34,279 bases of DNA from Candidatus Ancillula hodotermitis (lineage in GTDB: Bacteria > Actinomycetota > Actinomycetes > Actinomycetales > Bifidobacteriaceae): the NCBI GenBank assembly GCA_031262545.1, contig JAISHP010000080.1, forward strand, positions 1 through 34,279, in the 5' to 3' direction. Below, piece by piece: positions 1 to 8,657 of this stretch. The notes beneath the pieces were generated by a model, which saw nothing but the letters and a program-made list of their open reading frames with translations, was not told where the DNA came from and did no database searches. The first letter of the stretch is position 1. Each line of letters begins with the position of its first letter. Position numbers and translations under genes: made by a program.

Positions 1-1095
1 AAATCAAAGATTTTAAAACAATATGCTGATTTACTTGTATCATTGGGTGTTTCAAAAGAAAATATTATTGAATTAAATCTGGAAAATCTGCAATTTGAAG
101 ATTTAAAAGATTATCATAAATTAAATGAATACATACTTTCAAGAGTTACGGATAACAAGGATAATTATTATGTCTTTATTGATGAAATTCAAGAAGTTTA
201 TAATTACGAAAGAGTTATAAATTCATTGAACCTAATGCCGAATGTTGATATTTATATAACGGGTTCTAATGCTTATTTTTTGTCTGGAGAATTTGCAACG
301 TATTTATCAGGAAGATATATAGAAATACCAGTCTATACTTTGAGTTTTGCTGAGCTGTCTGGAAAAAATTCAGATGAATTAAGTTTATATTTACAGCAAG
401 GAGGATACCCATATATACGAACAACCAATATATCTGAAGAGTTAAAACAGGATTATCTCAGGGGTATTTATAACACGGTTGTGTTAAAAGATGTTGTCCA
501 GCGTAAAAGGGTAAATGATGTAGATATGCTTAAAAGTGTAGCAAAATTCTTATCTAACAATATAGGTAATTTGACCTCTGTACCGAAAATTGCCAATTCA
601 TTAACAAGTTACGGGCGAAAAACTAATCCGATTACAGTTGAAAATTATATTTCTGGTTTAGTCGATGCCCTTCTTTTTTATAGGGTTAGTCGTTATGATA
701 TTAAAGGAAAAGAATCACTGCGTAACTTAAATAAGTATTACATTTGTGACATCGGTTTACGTAATTATGTTTTAAGCAATAAAATAACTGACTATGGATT
801 TCTGTTAGAAAATGTTGTGTTTTTGGAATTGAAAAGACGAGGGTATGAAGTTAGTGTTGGAAAAATTAATGACTTAGAAGTTGATTTTGTCGCTTCTAAA
901 AGAGATGGTGAGGTAGAATATATTCAAGTCTCTTTAACTGTTCGCGATCAGACAACGCTAGAGAGAGAATTGAAACCTATGCAAAAGATTAGAGATTCGT
1001 ACCCCAAAAAATTAATTACTTTAGATAACGACCCTTATCGAATAATTGACGGAATTCCGCAAATTTATTTGCTTGACTGGTTAATAGATTATTAA
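1..1095 (+). CDS. AAA/DUF4143 ATPase, 5' end outside the window
   Basis: The frame is open from base 1, so the gene begins left of the window; a TTG at 43 is only an internal codon. The visible 364 residues lack the P-loop but keep the Walker B strand (YYVFIDEIQEV), the sensor-like TGSNA segment and the SGRY motif typical of AAA_14/DUF4143 proteins. The C-terminal half is the DUF4143 part and ends in a nuclease-like fold signature (EVDFVAS, then EYIQVS), where the usual E-x-K is replaced by QVS, as in one common branch of the family. The function of this family is not established; suggestions include defence, mobile-element and toxin-antitoxin-like roles. It is a paralogue of the intact gene at 1755 (compare VSRYDIKGK with VNRYDIRGK). 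Family assignment is firm; biological role unknown. Confidence 0.85.
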   Translation, partial: KSKILKQYADLLVSLGVSKENIIELNLENLQFEDLKDYHKLNEYILSRVTDNKDNYYVFIDEIQEVYNYERVINSLNLMPNVDIYITGSNAYFLSGEFATYLSGRYIEIPVYTLSFAELSGKNSDELSLYLQQGGYPYIRTTNISEELKQDYLRGIYNTVVLKDVVQRKRVNDVDMLKSVAKFLSNNIGNLTSVPKIANSLTSYGRKTNPITVENYISGLVDALLFYRVSRYDIKGKESLRNLNKYYICDIGLRNYVLSNKITDYGFLLENVVFLELKRRGYEVSVGKINDLEVDFVASKRDGEVEYIQVSLTVRDQTTLERELKPMQKIRDSYPKKLITLDNDPYRIIDGIPQIYLLDWLIDY

Positions 1096-1096
1096 T

Positions 1097-1135
1097 GCTA
1101 ACGTCTAGTTCCAAGCCGAATATTTTGTTTAATTG
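1097..1135 (+). repeat. 39-nt promoter-upstream repeat, copy 1
   Basis: This 39-nt stretch matches 4045-4083 at 32 of 39 positions, and six of the seven differences are transitions. It ends 7 nt before a TATAGC box at 1143-1148, which lies 6 nt before the TTG at 1155. The second copy has the same relation to a TATAAT box. It is probably a shared upstream promoter or operator element. Confidence 0.6.
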
Positions 1136-1154
1136 CTAACATTATAGCTATTTA

Positions 1155-1673
1155 TTGAAAATATTAGTTGGCGGTGCAGACAAAAATCCGTACCAAGATC
1201 GATCCAACGAAAGGATCAAGATGAGATACCGTCATTATACAGAAGAATACAGAAAATCAATTAAGGAAAGATATTTAAATCAAGGATTAAAATTCCACAA
1301 GTTTTATAGTCTTAATAATAACACTATCTTGATGATTGAAGACCCAGAGGGCAAATCTGGGTTTTCATCCAAGGTGTGCCATATAAATGCTGGGACATAT
1401 ACAAATTTAAGGATACATCAATTCGTGTTTTTGAAAACGGTGTGTACGTAGGTCACGGAAATAATCGTAGAATATTAACTAAAATTGCTAAGCTGATTGG
1501 AATTGATGGCGCTGAACTTTGGGGAACTAATACTGTTCCAACTACAAGAATGAGAGGATCTAAAGTAATTAAAAAATTGCAGTCGTTATAGGGCAGAAGA
1601 TGTCATCATTCCAACTGGAACTATGATCGAAAGTGAAATTCTCTTAAATCAGCGTAAGATTAAAGGCTGCTGA
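1155..1673 (+). pseudogene. Unrecognised gene broken by two frameshifts
   Basis: Three overlapping reading frames join into one plausible protein of about 170 residues. The first frame runs from a TTG at 1155 to about 1371, the second from about 1376 to about 1585 (it contains KCWDIYKFKDTSIRVFENG and ends at a TAG at 1589), and the third, back in the first frame, runs to the TGA at 1671 (contains AEDVIIPTGTMIESEIL). The TTG start is supported by a -10-like TATAGC 6 nt upstream, the leaderless layout used by other genes here. I do not recognise the family. The composition is soluble, basic and rich in Tyr, Arg and Lys, with no signal peptide or membrane segment. Real decay is more likely than sequencing error because the neighbourhood holds other broken genes. 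Confidence 0.5.
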
Positions 1674-1742
1674 AAATTTTCGATATATCGATAAAAAAAG
1701 AAAAAGATTTAATTTTTTTTCGGTATAAGTGTAAAAAAATGA

Positions 1743-1748
1743 TATAAT
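1743..1748 (+). promoter_or_regulatory. -10 box of a leaderless ATPase gene
   Basis: TATAAT lies 6 nt before the GTG at 1755. There is no Shine-Dalgarno sequence, so the mRNA probably starts at or next to the start codon. Confidence 0.6.
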
Positions 1749-1754
1749 ATTATT

Positions 1755-2948
1755 GTGATAGAAAGAGAAGATTTAATTGCCCCGATCCGTCCGTTTTATA
1801 AAGTGATGGATATGGTGAAAATTATAACTGGATTACGCAGATCTGGGAAATCTGTTTTAATGGATCAAGTAGCTGAAGAAATAAGAAAAACTACTATAAA
1901 TGTTAACATAATTAAGATGAATTTTGAATTGTTTGAATTCGCTAAAATTAGAACCGCTGAACAATTAAATGAATATATTATGGCAAATATTACTAAAGAT
2001 AAAGAAAATTATGTATTTTTTGATGAGATACAAAACGTTAAAGAATTCGAATTAGTTGTTAATTCGCTGAGAGCTAGAGGTAATGTAAGTGTATTTATAA
2101 CTGGCAGTAATGCTCATCTGCTCTCAAGTGATTTGGCAACAAATTTAGCTGGTAGATATGTTGAATTTAGAATTACACCATTAACTTTTAAAGAGTCTTT
2201 AGAGCTCTCAAACTTCAAAACAACAGAGCAAGCTTTTCAGGATTATCTAAAATGGGGTGGTCTTCCTGGGCGTTTTATTTATAATGAAGAGGAAGAAATA
2301 GAACGTTATTTACAAAGCGTTTATGATTCAGTTGTTTTAAGAGATATTGTTTATCGTTCAAAATTACGCGACTTGGATTTATTAGATGATATAATTCAGT
2401 TTATGCTTGACAATATCGGGCATATTTTTTCTGGTAATAAAATCATCAACTATATAAAATCAAACTCTAGAAAAATTTCACCTGAGACTCTTTATAATTA
2501 TATAAAGGTTATCGTCAATTCATTAGTGATGCAAAAGGTTAATCGTTATGATATTCGTGGTAAAAATGTATTTTCAACACTTGAAAAATATTATATTGCT
2601 GATTTAGGATTATTACAACTAAAACATAGCAAAATCGAAGAAAATCTAACAGGAAGACTAGAAAATTTAGTCGCTAATCAATTGACTGCAAAAGGGTGGA
2701 ATATTAACGTTGGTGTTTTACCAAAAGCTGAGGTTGATTTTGTCGCTGAAAAAAGCGGCGAGAGGCGATACGTTCAAGTAGCATATGTTTTAGATTCTCA
2801 AAAAGCCGTTGACAGAGAATTTGGAGCTTTCAAGGCAATTGATGATAACTATCCTAAATATGTTATTACAACCGATAAAATTAAGCAAAGTCAAAGTGGT
2901 ATAAAGCATTTAAATATTATTGACTGGCTGCTTAGTGATAAATTCTAG
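1755..2948 (+). CDS. AAA/DUF4143 ATPase, intact
   Basis: A 397-residue protein with the full family layout: P-loop GLRRSGKS at residues 26-33, Walker B YVFFDEIQNV near residue 95, TGSNAHLLSS and AGRY in the AAA_14 domain, then a DUF4143 C-terminal half ending in EVDFVAEKSG and RYVQVAYV (QVA in place of the nuclease-like E-x-K). The GTG start is chosen because TATAAT lies 6 nt upstream. It is closely related to the gene at the left edge and lies between that gene and another decayed relative, which suggests local expansion. A GAAA-loop terminator overlaps its TAG stop. Proteins of this family are common, often in many copies, in host-associated and anaerobic bacteria; the physiological role is unknown. 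Confidence 0.9.
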   Translation: MIEREDLIAPIRPFYKVMDMVKIITGLRRSGKSVLMDQVAEEIRKTTINVNIIKMNFELFEFAKIRTAEQLNEYIMANITKDKENYVFFDEIQNVKEFELVVNSLRARGNVSVFITGSNAHLLSSDLATNLAGRYVEFRITPLTFKESLELSNFKTTEQAFQDYLKWGGLPGRFIYNEEEEIERYLQSVYDSVVLRDIVYRSKLRDLDLLDDIIQFMLDNIGHIFSGNKIINYIKSNSRKISPETLYNYIKVIVNSLVMQKVNRYDIRGKNVFSTLEKYYIADLGLLQLKHSKIEENLTGRLENLVANQLTAKGWNINVGVLPKAEVDFVAEKSGERRYVQVAYVLDSQKAVDREFGAFKAIDDNYPKYVITTDKIKQSQSGIKHLNIIDWLLSDKF

Positions 2949-2967
2949 TTGAAAAACTAGGTTTTTT
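2945..2967 (+). terminator. Intrinsic terminator of the ATPase gene at 1755
   Basis: Stem CTAGTT/AACTAG with a GAAA tetraloop (2951-2954), followed by G and six T. The left arm overlaps the TAG stop codon at 2946-2948. A second perfect 8-bp inverted repeat, GAGAACAA/TTGTTCTC with loop ACGA, follows at 2976-2995 without a T tract. Confidence 0.75.
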
Positions 2968-3152
2968 GTTATTACGAGAACAAACGATTGTTCTCTAGCA
3001 CTTATTGGTCTTGCAGACAGCTTACTATAGTAATTGGAAAATATGAATCTTTTATACGAATAAGAAAAATTCGAGTAAACGAAAATCAAGGAGGTCAGTT
3101 TTATAGTGAATTTTATAAACAACTTAATAATAAATATTTGGAAATATCCTAA

Positions 3153-3950
3153 ATAACTAAAGTAAGAGATATTGCCGAGTATGTTTGTCGAGGAGGTTGG
3201 CCTGTTTCAGTAGGGAAAAGCTTAAAAACTGCACTTAATCAGAGAGAAGATTATTATGAAGAGTTGATTAATTCGGATATCCCTAAAGTGATTAACACAA
3301 CAAAATCGTCGGCAAGAATTCGTAACTCACTTGAAGCAATTGCAAGAAATGTAGGGACAGCGATTAAAAGCACTACATTGATTCAAGATATGCATGAATT
3401 TATCGGGGCAGAGAAAAATATTCCAAGCGAGCCAACATTGATTTCTTATATGGACACATTAGAAAGACTTATGATTTTAGAACCATTGCCAGCCTGGACG
3501 CCGAGAATGCGTTCAAAAGTCGGACTTAGACAAACTTCACATTTGTATTTTGTTGATCCATCGTTAGCGGTTGTTGCGTTAAAAAAGAAACCAGATGATC
3601 TGCTAAAAGATTTAGGAGCACTAGGATTTTTATTTGAATCTTTAGTTGTTAGAGATTTACGAGTTTTTGCAGGCAAGCTTAGAGGAAGAACATATTTCTA
3701 TGGAAACTATGATGATGATGAAATTGATGTTATTATTGATTTAGGTGGACAGAAATGGGGAGCTGTTGAGATTAAACTAAATCCGATAAAATCTGAAACA
3801 GCAGCTGATAATATTAATCGCATTATTAAAAAAATTGATACTGATAAGGTGGGCTCGCCTGCATTTAAAATTGTTGTAACAGGATATGGAAATGCTAAGT
3901 TAATTAAAGATGATGTTTATCAAGTTCCAATTTCATTTTTAGGACCTTAA
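3153..3950 (+). pseudogene. DUF4143 ATPase remnant, N-terminal AAA domain lost
   Basis: The frame opens after a TAA at 3150 with no credible start codon and immediately reads family sequence (VRDIAEYVCRGGWPVS), so the coding remnant is longer than the stretch from the first TTG at 3264. The whole ATPase part with its P-loop and Walker B is absent. The retained DUF4143 region includes SYMDTLERLMILEPLPAW, HLYFVDPSLAV and a complete nuclease-like signature (DDEIDVIIDLGG, then AVEIKLNP). The CRGGWP and VEIKLNP forms place it in a different branch from the two ATPases to its left, so it is probably a separate acquisition. The 200 bases before it (2950-3152) contain two hairpins and no gene I can support. 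It could be expressed as a DUF4143-only protein, but I consider it decayed. Confidence 0.75.
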
Positions 3951-3956
3951 TTCTCG

Positions 3957-3980
3957 CGGAGAGTGAAAACTCTTTTTTTT
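3957..3980 (+). terminator. Intrinsic terminator after the DUF4143 remnant
   Basis: AGAGT (3960-3964), GAAA loop (3965-3968), ACTCT (3969-3973) running into eight T. It uses the same GAAA tetraloop as the terminator at 2945. Confidence 0.75.
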
Positions 3981-4044
3981 CGAAGAAAAATTTTTTAAAA
4001 TCTTGAATCTAAATAGCTATACTATTTAAAATCAGTAAAGCATA

Positions 4045-4083
4045 GCTAACATCTAGCTCTAAGTCGAACATCTTGTTTACTTG
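4045..4083 (+). repeat. 39-nt promoter-upstream repeat, copy 2
   Basis: Matches 1097-1135 with seven differences. It ends 9 nt before the TATAAT of the surface-protein promoter, so it covers the -35 region and the DNA above it. Confidence 0.6.
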
Positions 4084-4092
4084 TTTATATTA

Positions 4093-4098
4093 TATAAT
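4093..4098 (+). promoter_or_regulatory. -10 box of the surface-protein gene
   Basis: TATAAT, 7 nt before the ATG at 4106, with no ribosome binding site between them: a leaderless promoter. Confidence 0.6.
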
Positions 4099-4105
4099 GT
4101 AAATA

Positions 4106-6943
4106 ATGAAGTTTGCGTGTAGATTGGTTAATATTTTTTTTCTTTCCTCTCTTTTTATATTTTCAGTTGGTGGTTTAATTTTATGTTTGAACAATTCTGT
4201 TGCTCAAGCTGCACCAATTGCGAACTCTGTTGCTAAAAGTACATCAGTAAAGAGCGTATCAAGTAATTTAGTCCCAGATTGTTCAAACGCGTCTCAAAGT
4301 AAATTGGACAATTATCCTAAAAATTCAGAGGGGTATATCAAAATAGGTACTACTCAAGAATGGTTAAATGCTACAGGATGTTATGATTTACTAGATCGTT
4401 ATTCATCCCAACATCGTCAATTATTAATAGACACAAATAAAATACATTTTTTGCCATTGGACTATTCTGGACAAACGGTGAGTTTGCAAGTTGATTCCGT
4501 AAGCACAACTGCGGGTAAAGCTGACTGTGGCGTTTTCAAATTCGGAATTGTTGGTGAAACTTTAAAATATCCTTTAGAGATAGATAAAGATATGCGACAT
4601 GTTTGTTTTGCTGATTTTAATTCAACTTCAAGTGACTTATTTTATGATGGTAATGTTGTTGACAATGAAGTGGAGAGTTATGGTTCAGGCAATATCATAT
4701 CTCCTTCAAGATGGAATACTGTAATTCTTTATGATGTTATTGTGGATAATGTTACTGCAACTTGTCAAGTCGGTTTTGGTTTTGATGTTATTCAAACCCC
4801 TGGTTCTAATAATACAGTATATTTTCATTATGAATATAGCCATCCTGCGACTGAGACTGTAATGAATTCATGCGGTGTTCTGGGGACATACTCAAACGCA
4901 CATTATAATGATGTAATTTTAAAAAATACAAATTTAAAAGTTTCATTGAATTTTCCTGAGGACTATGATGCTGAAGGATTGTCTCCTCATGTTAGTCGTA
5001 ATAATAATTTAATCTGGGATTTGGAATACAGGCAGATTGGTTTACAGACATATTTTGCTGGATTGTTGAGTGGTTCGTTGTATGGCGGAACGGTTGTAAA
5101 TAGTTATGCTGATCACAATTCAAAAATTTCATTTATTGGAAGCGATAAAAATCAGTCAGAAAATTCAGATTACTCGCAGTGGTATGTCGGTGGATTGGTT
5201 GGAGCTTCAACTGATTATTATATAAATTCAGGTTCTTTTGGGGCTGCTGATATTGAGTGTGTTTATAATAATATTTCTTACGCAAAAATAAATATTGATA
5301 GTAGTGCAAAATATAATGGAGCTGATAGCTTTTCTTATGTTTTTGACTCTGTTTCTCCATTTGTTGAAGATGATTATTATAATAACTATTCTGCTAATTT
5401 TAGTTCAAAAATTGTTAAGGGTAAACATTCTGATGAAACCGGAACAGACCAAATTGTTTATCCACATCAACTAACTCACGCTGCTCAAGCATATTATCAA
5501 TTAGTTAATCTTTGTCAACCAACGGAAAAAATTGATTCAAATATCTGTTTCGAATATAATTTAAAACAATTGCCAGATACTTATACTGATAATGAAGATT
5601 CAGCTCCTTTTGAAAATCATCCTTTGTCTTTTTATTATCAAGATTATGCCGTTTCTTTTGGTTTCAGTTTATTTAAATCCTACGATGAATTTATTTTCAA
5701 TAATATTGGACATGCTCCAACAACAGATCTTATTCCTGAAGATTTTACTAAATTGCCAACAGATGATTTATATACATACAATAAAAACGCTATTAAAACT
5801 GTTAATACTTACGATGCAAATTATCTTGGGAACTCCAACGAGGCTCTGCCAACGGGGCAATATAATTCATTTAATTCTGCCAAGGAACGGTCCTCTCAGG
5901 CTTATCTTTCTTTGGCGAACGATAATCAAACTTCTTATCAAGATATTGCTAAACAACTGAACTATTTCATTCCAACGATTATGAAGTATAATTTAGCTAC
6001 TAGTGGACATAGCAAACCAGTTAGCGACGGGGGAACTCAAACTCTAGATATGACTGATGGGGGATATCCTCTAACTTTTGTTGCAACTTCAGATCCTGAT
6101 GAGCCAATTCAGTTTGGAGAGGTTGGTTTTAAAGTGACTTTACAAAGCGAAACGGATGTTAAAGTAAATCCAAACCAAACTGGAGAAGTCAATATTCCTG
6201 TTACGATAACACCTGAAAACTTAGATTCTTGGCCAACAAATGATTTTTATCAAGATATGAATGCTGAAATAACTAATACAAATTGCACAGGATTAGATAC
6301 TGATGCTGAATTGCATGGGTGTGCTTATAATGATTGGTGGAATGGTGTAGGAGTAACTTATAAAAGAGGAAAGATGAACCAAAATATATTACCATTTTAC
6401 GTTCAGGATAGTTTTTCTGTCAACCCGAATCAACTTCAATATCAGATAATGTCTTTTGAAGATGTCTTACCGGAATTGACGCAATACATTTTGGATGATG
6501 ATGAATCAGAGATAATTGATACTGCAACAATTGATAATTCTATACTTTCTAGCGATAATTTTATAAAGCAATTATTCTCATCAAATCAAGCACAAGTTGG
6601 AAATGTTTTTGCTAAAACAAATCCAAAATCAAAAATTGGAACATACTACGCTTCATATCTTGAAGCACCAAATTTGAATTCTAACATTGCTTCAAGAACA
6701 TCAAAGATAAAATTAATTGTCAAGCAGCCTGATTCAGGTAAAAACCCTTCTGATTCTGAAAATACAGACACAGGCAATCATCAAAAAGCAAAACCAATTA
6801 TTCATCCAGCTCAAAAAGCAAAAGCAATTACTCCTGATTCATCTGTTGCTTTAACAGGTGTTGATCTAGTCAATGTTTTTTTAATGTTGTTGATAATTTC
6901 AGTTTTTGCATATTTTATTAAGATAGAATACAATAAAAGATAA
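4106..6943 (+). CDS. Large secreted, C-terminally anchored surface protein
   Basis: A 945-residue protein with an N-terminal signal peptide (basic MKFACR, hydrophobic core to about residue 30, likely cleavage after AQA near residue 36). The long extracellular part is rich in Asn, Ser, Asp and Tyr. It holds glycine-patterned segments such as YFAGLLSGSLYGGTVVNSYAD (about residues 315-335) and WYVGGLVGAS (about 360), reminiscent of GLUG or beta-helix repeats of adhesins. Near the C terminus come a Pro/Lys/Ser-rich stalk, VALTG at 914-918, a hydrophobic stretch to about 940 and a KR tail. That is the layout of a sortase substrate; VALTG resembles the LAxTG motif of class E sortases with the first residue changed. 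Alternatively the tail is a simple membrane anchor. No enzyme motif is visible. It is expressed from its own leaderless promoter. A role in adhesion or host contact is inference. Confidence 0.75.
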   Translation: MKFACRLVNIFFLSSLFIFSVGGLILCLNNSVAQAAPIANSVAKSTSVKSVSSNLVPDCSNASQSKLDNYPKNSEGYIKIGTTQEWLNATGCYDLLDRYSSQHRQLLIDTNKIHFLPLDYSGQTVSLQVDSVSTTAGKADCGVFKFGIVGETLKYPLEIDKDMRHVCFADFNSTSSDLFYDGNVVDNEVESYGSGNIISPSRWNTVILYDVIVDNVTATCQVGFGFDVIQTPGSNNTVYFHYEYSHPATETVMNSCGVLGTYSNAHYNDVILKNTNLKVSLNFPEDYDAEGLSPHVSRNNNLIWDLEYRQIGLQTYFAGLLSGSLYGGTVVNSYADHNSKISFIGSDKNQSENSDYSQWYVGGLVGASTDYYINSGSFGAADIECVYNNISYAKINIDSSAKYNGADSFSYVFDSVSPFVEDDYYNNYSANFSSKIVKGKHSDETGTDQIVYPHQLTHAAQAYYQLVNLCQPTEKIDSNICFEYNLKQLPDTYTDNEDSAPFENHPLSFYYQDYAVSFGFSLFKSYDEFIFNNIGHAPTTDLIPEDFTKLPTDDLYTYNKNAIKTVNTYDANYLGNSNEALPTGQYNSFNSAKERSSQAYLSLANDNQTSYQDIAKQLNYFIPTIMKYNLATSGHSKPVSDGGTQTLDMTDGGYPLTFVATSDPDEPIQFGEVGFKVTLQSETDVKVNPNQTGEVNIPVTITPENLDSWPTNDFYQDMNAEITNTNCTGLDTDAELHGCAYNDWWNGVGVTYKRGKMNQNILPFYVQDSFSVNPNQLQYQIMSFEDVLPELTQYILDDDESEIIDTATIDNSILSSDNFIKQLFSSNQAQVGNVFAKTNPKSKIGTYYASYLEAPNLNSNIASRTSKIKLIVKQPDSGKNPSDSENTDTGNHQKAKPIIHPAQKAKAITPDSSVALTGVDLVNVFLMLLIISVFAYFIKIEYNKR

Positions 6944-7008
6944 ACGAGATTTGGTTTAAAAACTTGTATTTTAAGATCAGGTAATGCCTGAGCAAATATT
7001 ATTAATGG

Positions 7009-7014
7009 GATAAT
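7009..7014 (+). promoter_or_regulatory. -10 box of the DUF6020-like gene
   Basis: GATAAT within GGGATAATG, 11 nt before the ATG at 7026, implying a leader of only about 4-5 nt. prfB has the same GGGATAATG box 13 nt before its ATG (19411-19419). Confidence 0.45.
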
Positions 7015-7025
7015 GTAGTAAATAT

Positions 7026-8642
7026 ATGAAACATTGTAAAACTGGCACAACAAAAAAGAGGATTAAAAAACTTCTTCCGGTTTTGTTTTCGTTTTTTGGA
7101 TATTTGCTAATTCCTGTAATTGGGTATTCGGCGACTTTAAAAATATATAATCCAGGTAGTATCTATGTTGATTATATCAATGATGGAATTGGGCTTGGTT
7201 TAGGGTTTGGGCATCCTTCTAATTGGCATTCTGAATTATTTTCAGTTTACACTGGTGCTATGCTAAATTGGACAAATTGTAATTTTACTTTGATGATGGA
7301 GATTCAATTAGCGTTATATAGTTTAGTAATTGCTTATTTTGCAACAACTATTATGCTTTCTTTAAGAAGGCAAATTCAATCAAAGAAAATTCGGTGGTTA
7401 GTATATTTCTTACCAACAATTCCTACACTTATTGTTTGTGTTTTACCTCCTTTAGTTTGCACTGCAGAAACATTTAATGCTGATATTTTTGCTGGGATAT
7501 TTTATTTAATTTTTACTTGCCAGGTTTTTAAAATTATTGATACTAGAGGAACTTATTTTTTGAAACCTTTTTCTCTAGTTTTGATGGCAATAAATTCCGC
7601 AATACTAATAAGTTTAAGAACACAGATGGTTGCTGTTATAGTAGGAGTATTTATTATTTCATTAATTGCTTATAAAAGATATTCTTTTCAACAAACAATA
7701 TCTGTTTTAATGTGCGTAACTCTTTTGGGTGGGTGGAATATATACATGAATTTTATTGGGGTTACTAACCCTTCACAAAGAGAAATGTTATCCCAACCGC
7801 TTCAAGAAGTTGGTGCTGTCTATAAGAATAAAGGAAACATTAATGATGATCAAGCTGAGTTTTTTGGTAAATTCGGTAGTTCCGATTGGTGGTCAGAAAA
7901 ATATAATCCTGTTAACGCTGATCCTTTACGAGGAATAAATCAAAAAATGCCAGATGATGCTAATGCTAGTCAATTTGTTGGACAGACCCTAGTGCTTTGT
8001 AGTCAAAATATTAATATTTGTTCACAGGCTTTTTATGAGCAAAGTAAAGTTTGGTTTAATCCTAACGGTGGACCAGAAGTAAATTTTGATTATTACCGAG
8101 CAAATCCTAAAGATTATGCCCAGTGGATAAAAAATTCAATTTTGAAGAGAGAATATAATTCTCATGTGTCAAAAAAGAATATAATGAAAATTAATTCAGC
8201 TTTACAATATCCATTTAATCGCACAAGTATTATTGAGCAGGAGCAAAGAATAAATTACGAAAAATTTTGGGCGCCGAGTTTGGGAATAATCGGTAATTTT
8301 GCTTTACCTTTTATTTTATTATTAATAACTCTTATTATTTTATTAGTTACTTTTAGGTATAGAAGTTTATTGTTGCTGTTAGTTCCATTTATATTTTGGT
8401 TAACTTTAATCTTTTTTGGAACAGTTAATTTTCTCTATAGATTAATTTTCCCAATGGCGATGGTTATGCCTTTTGTGGTTTTGGGATGTTTTGTGTTAGA
8501 AAGAAAAAATAGAAGCCATAAAGTAAATTCTAGATTTTTGGTTGTTAGAAACTTTGTTAGAAAAATTTTTTCAAAAAATCATATTACAGTTCGTGATGCA
8601 GTTAACGCTGAGATTAAGAAAAATCGCATAAAAAATATTTAA
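7026..8642 (+). CDS. DUF6020-like polytopic membrane protein
   Basis: A 538-residue integral membrane protein. Hydrophobic segments lie near residues 15-37, 90-113, 124-145, 150-170, 181-215 and 222-240; a soluble stretch of about 180 residues follows, then a second hydrophobic cluster at about 420-490 and a basic C-terminal tail. The motif QREMLSQPLQEVGAVYKNKG followed by EKYNP and ADPLRG matches what I know of DUF6020 proteins, actinobacterial and Firmicutes membrane proteins thought to resemble polyprenol-dependent glycosyltransferases. The family's N-terminal region is usually longer, so the amino-terminal part may be reduced. It lies 82 bases downstream of the surface-protein gene on the same strand, so a role in the cell envelope, perhaps glycosylation of that protein, is a reasonable guess only. 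Confidence 0.6.
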   Translation: MKHCKTGTTKKRIKKLLPVLFSFFGYLLIPVIGYSATLKIYNPGSIYVDYINDGIGLGLGFGHPSNWHSELFSVYTGAMLNWTNCNFTLMMEIQLALYSLVIAYFATTIMLSLRRQIQSKKIRWLVYFLPTIPTLIVCVLPPLVCTAETFNADIFAGIFYLIFTCQVFKIIDTRGTYFLKPFSLVLMAINSAILISLRTQMVAVIVGVFIISLIAYKRYSFQQTISVLMCVTLLGGWNIYMNFIGVTNPSQREMLSQPLQEVGAVYKNKGNINDDQAEFFGKFGSSDWWSEKYNPVNADPLRGINQKMPDDANASQFVGQTLVLCSQNINICSQAFYEQSKVWFNPNGGPEVNFDYYRANPKDYAQWIKNSILKREYNSHVSKKNIMKINSALQYPFNRTSIIEQEQRINYEKFWAPSLGIIGNFALPFILLLITLIILLVTFRYRSLLLLLVPFIFWLTLIFFGTVNFLYRLIFPMAMVMPFVVLGCFVLERKNRSHKVNSRFLVVRNFVRKIFSKNHITVRDAVNAEIKKNRIKNI

Positions 8643-8657
8643 AAGTTAGATCTCAGG

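Noticed and set aside
5133-5960. Open frames inside the surface-protein gene on other frames
   Set aside because: They are AT-rich shadows composed of Ile, Leu, Lys, Gln and Tyr runs without start signals.
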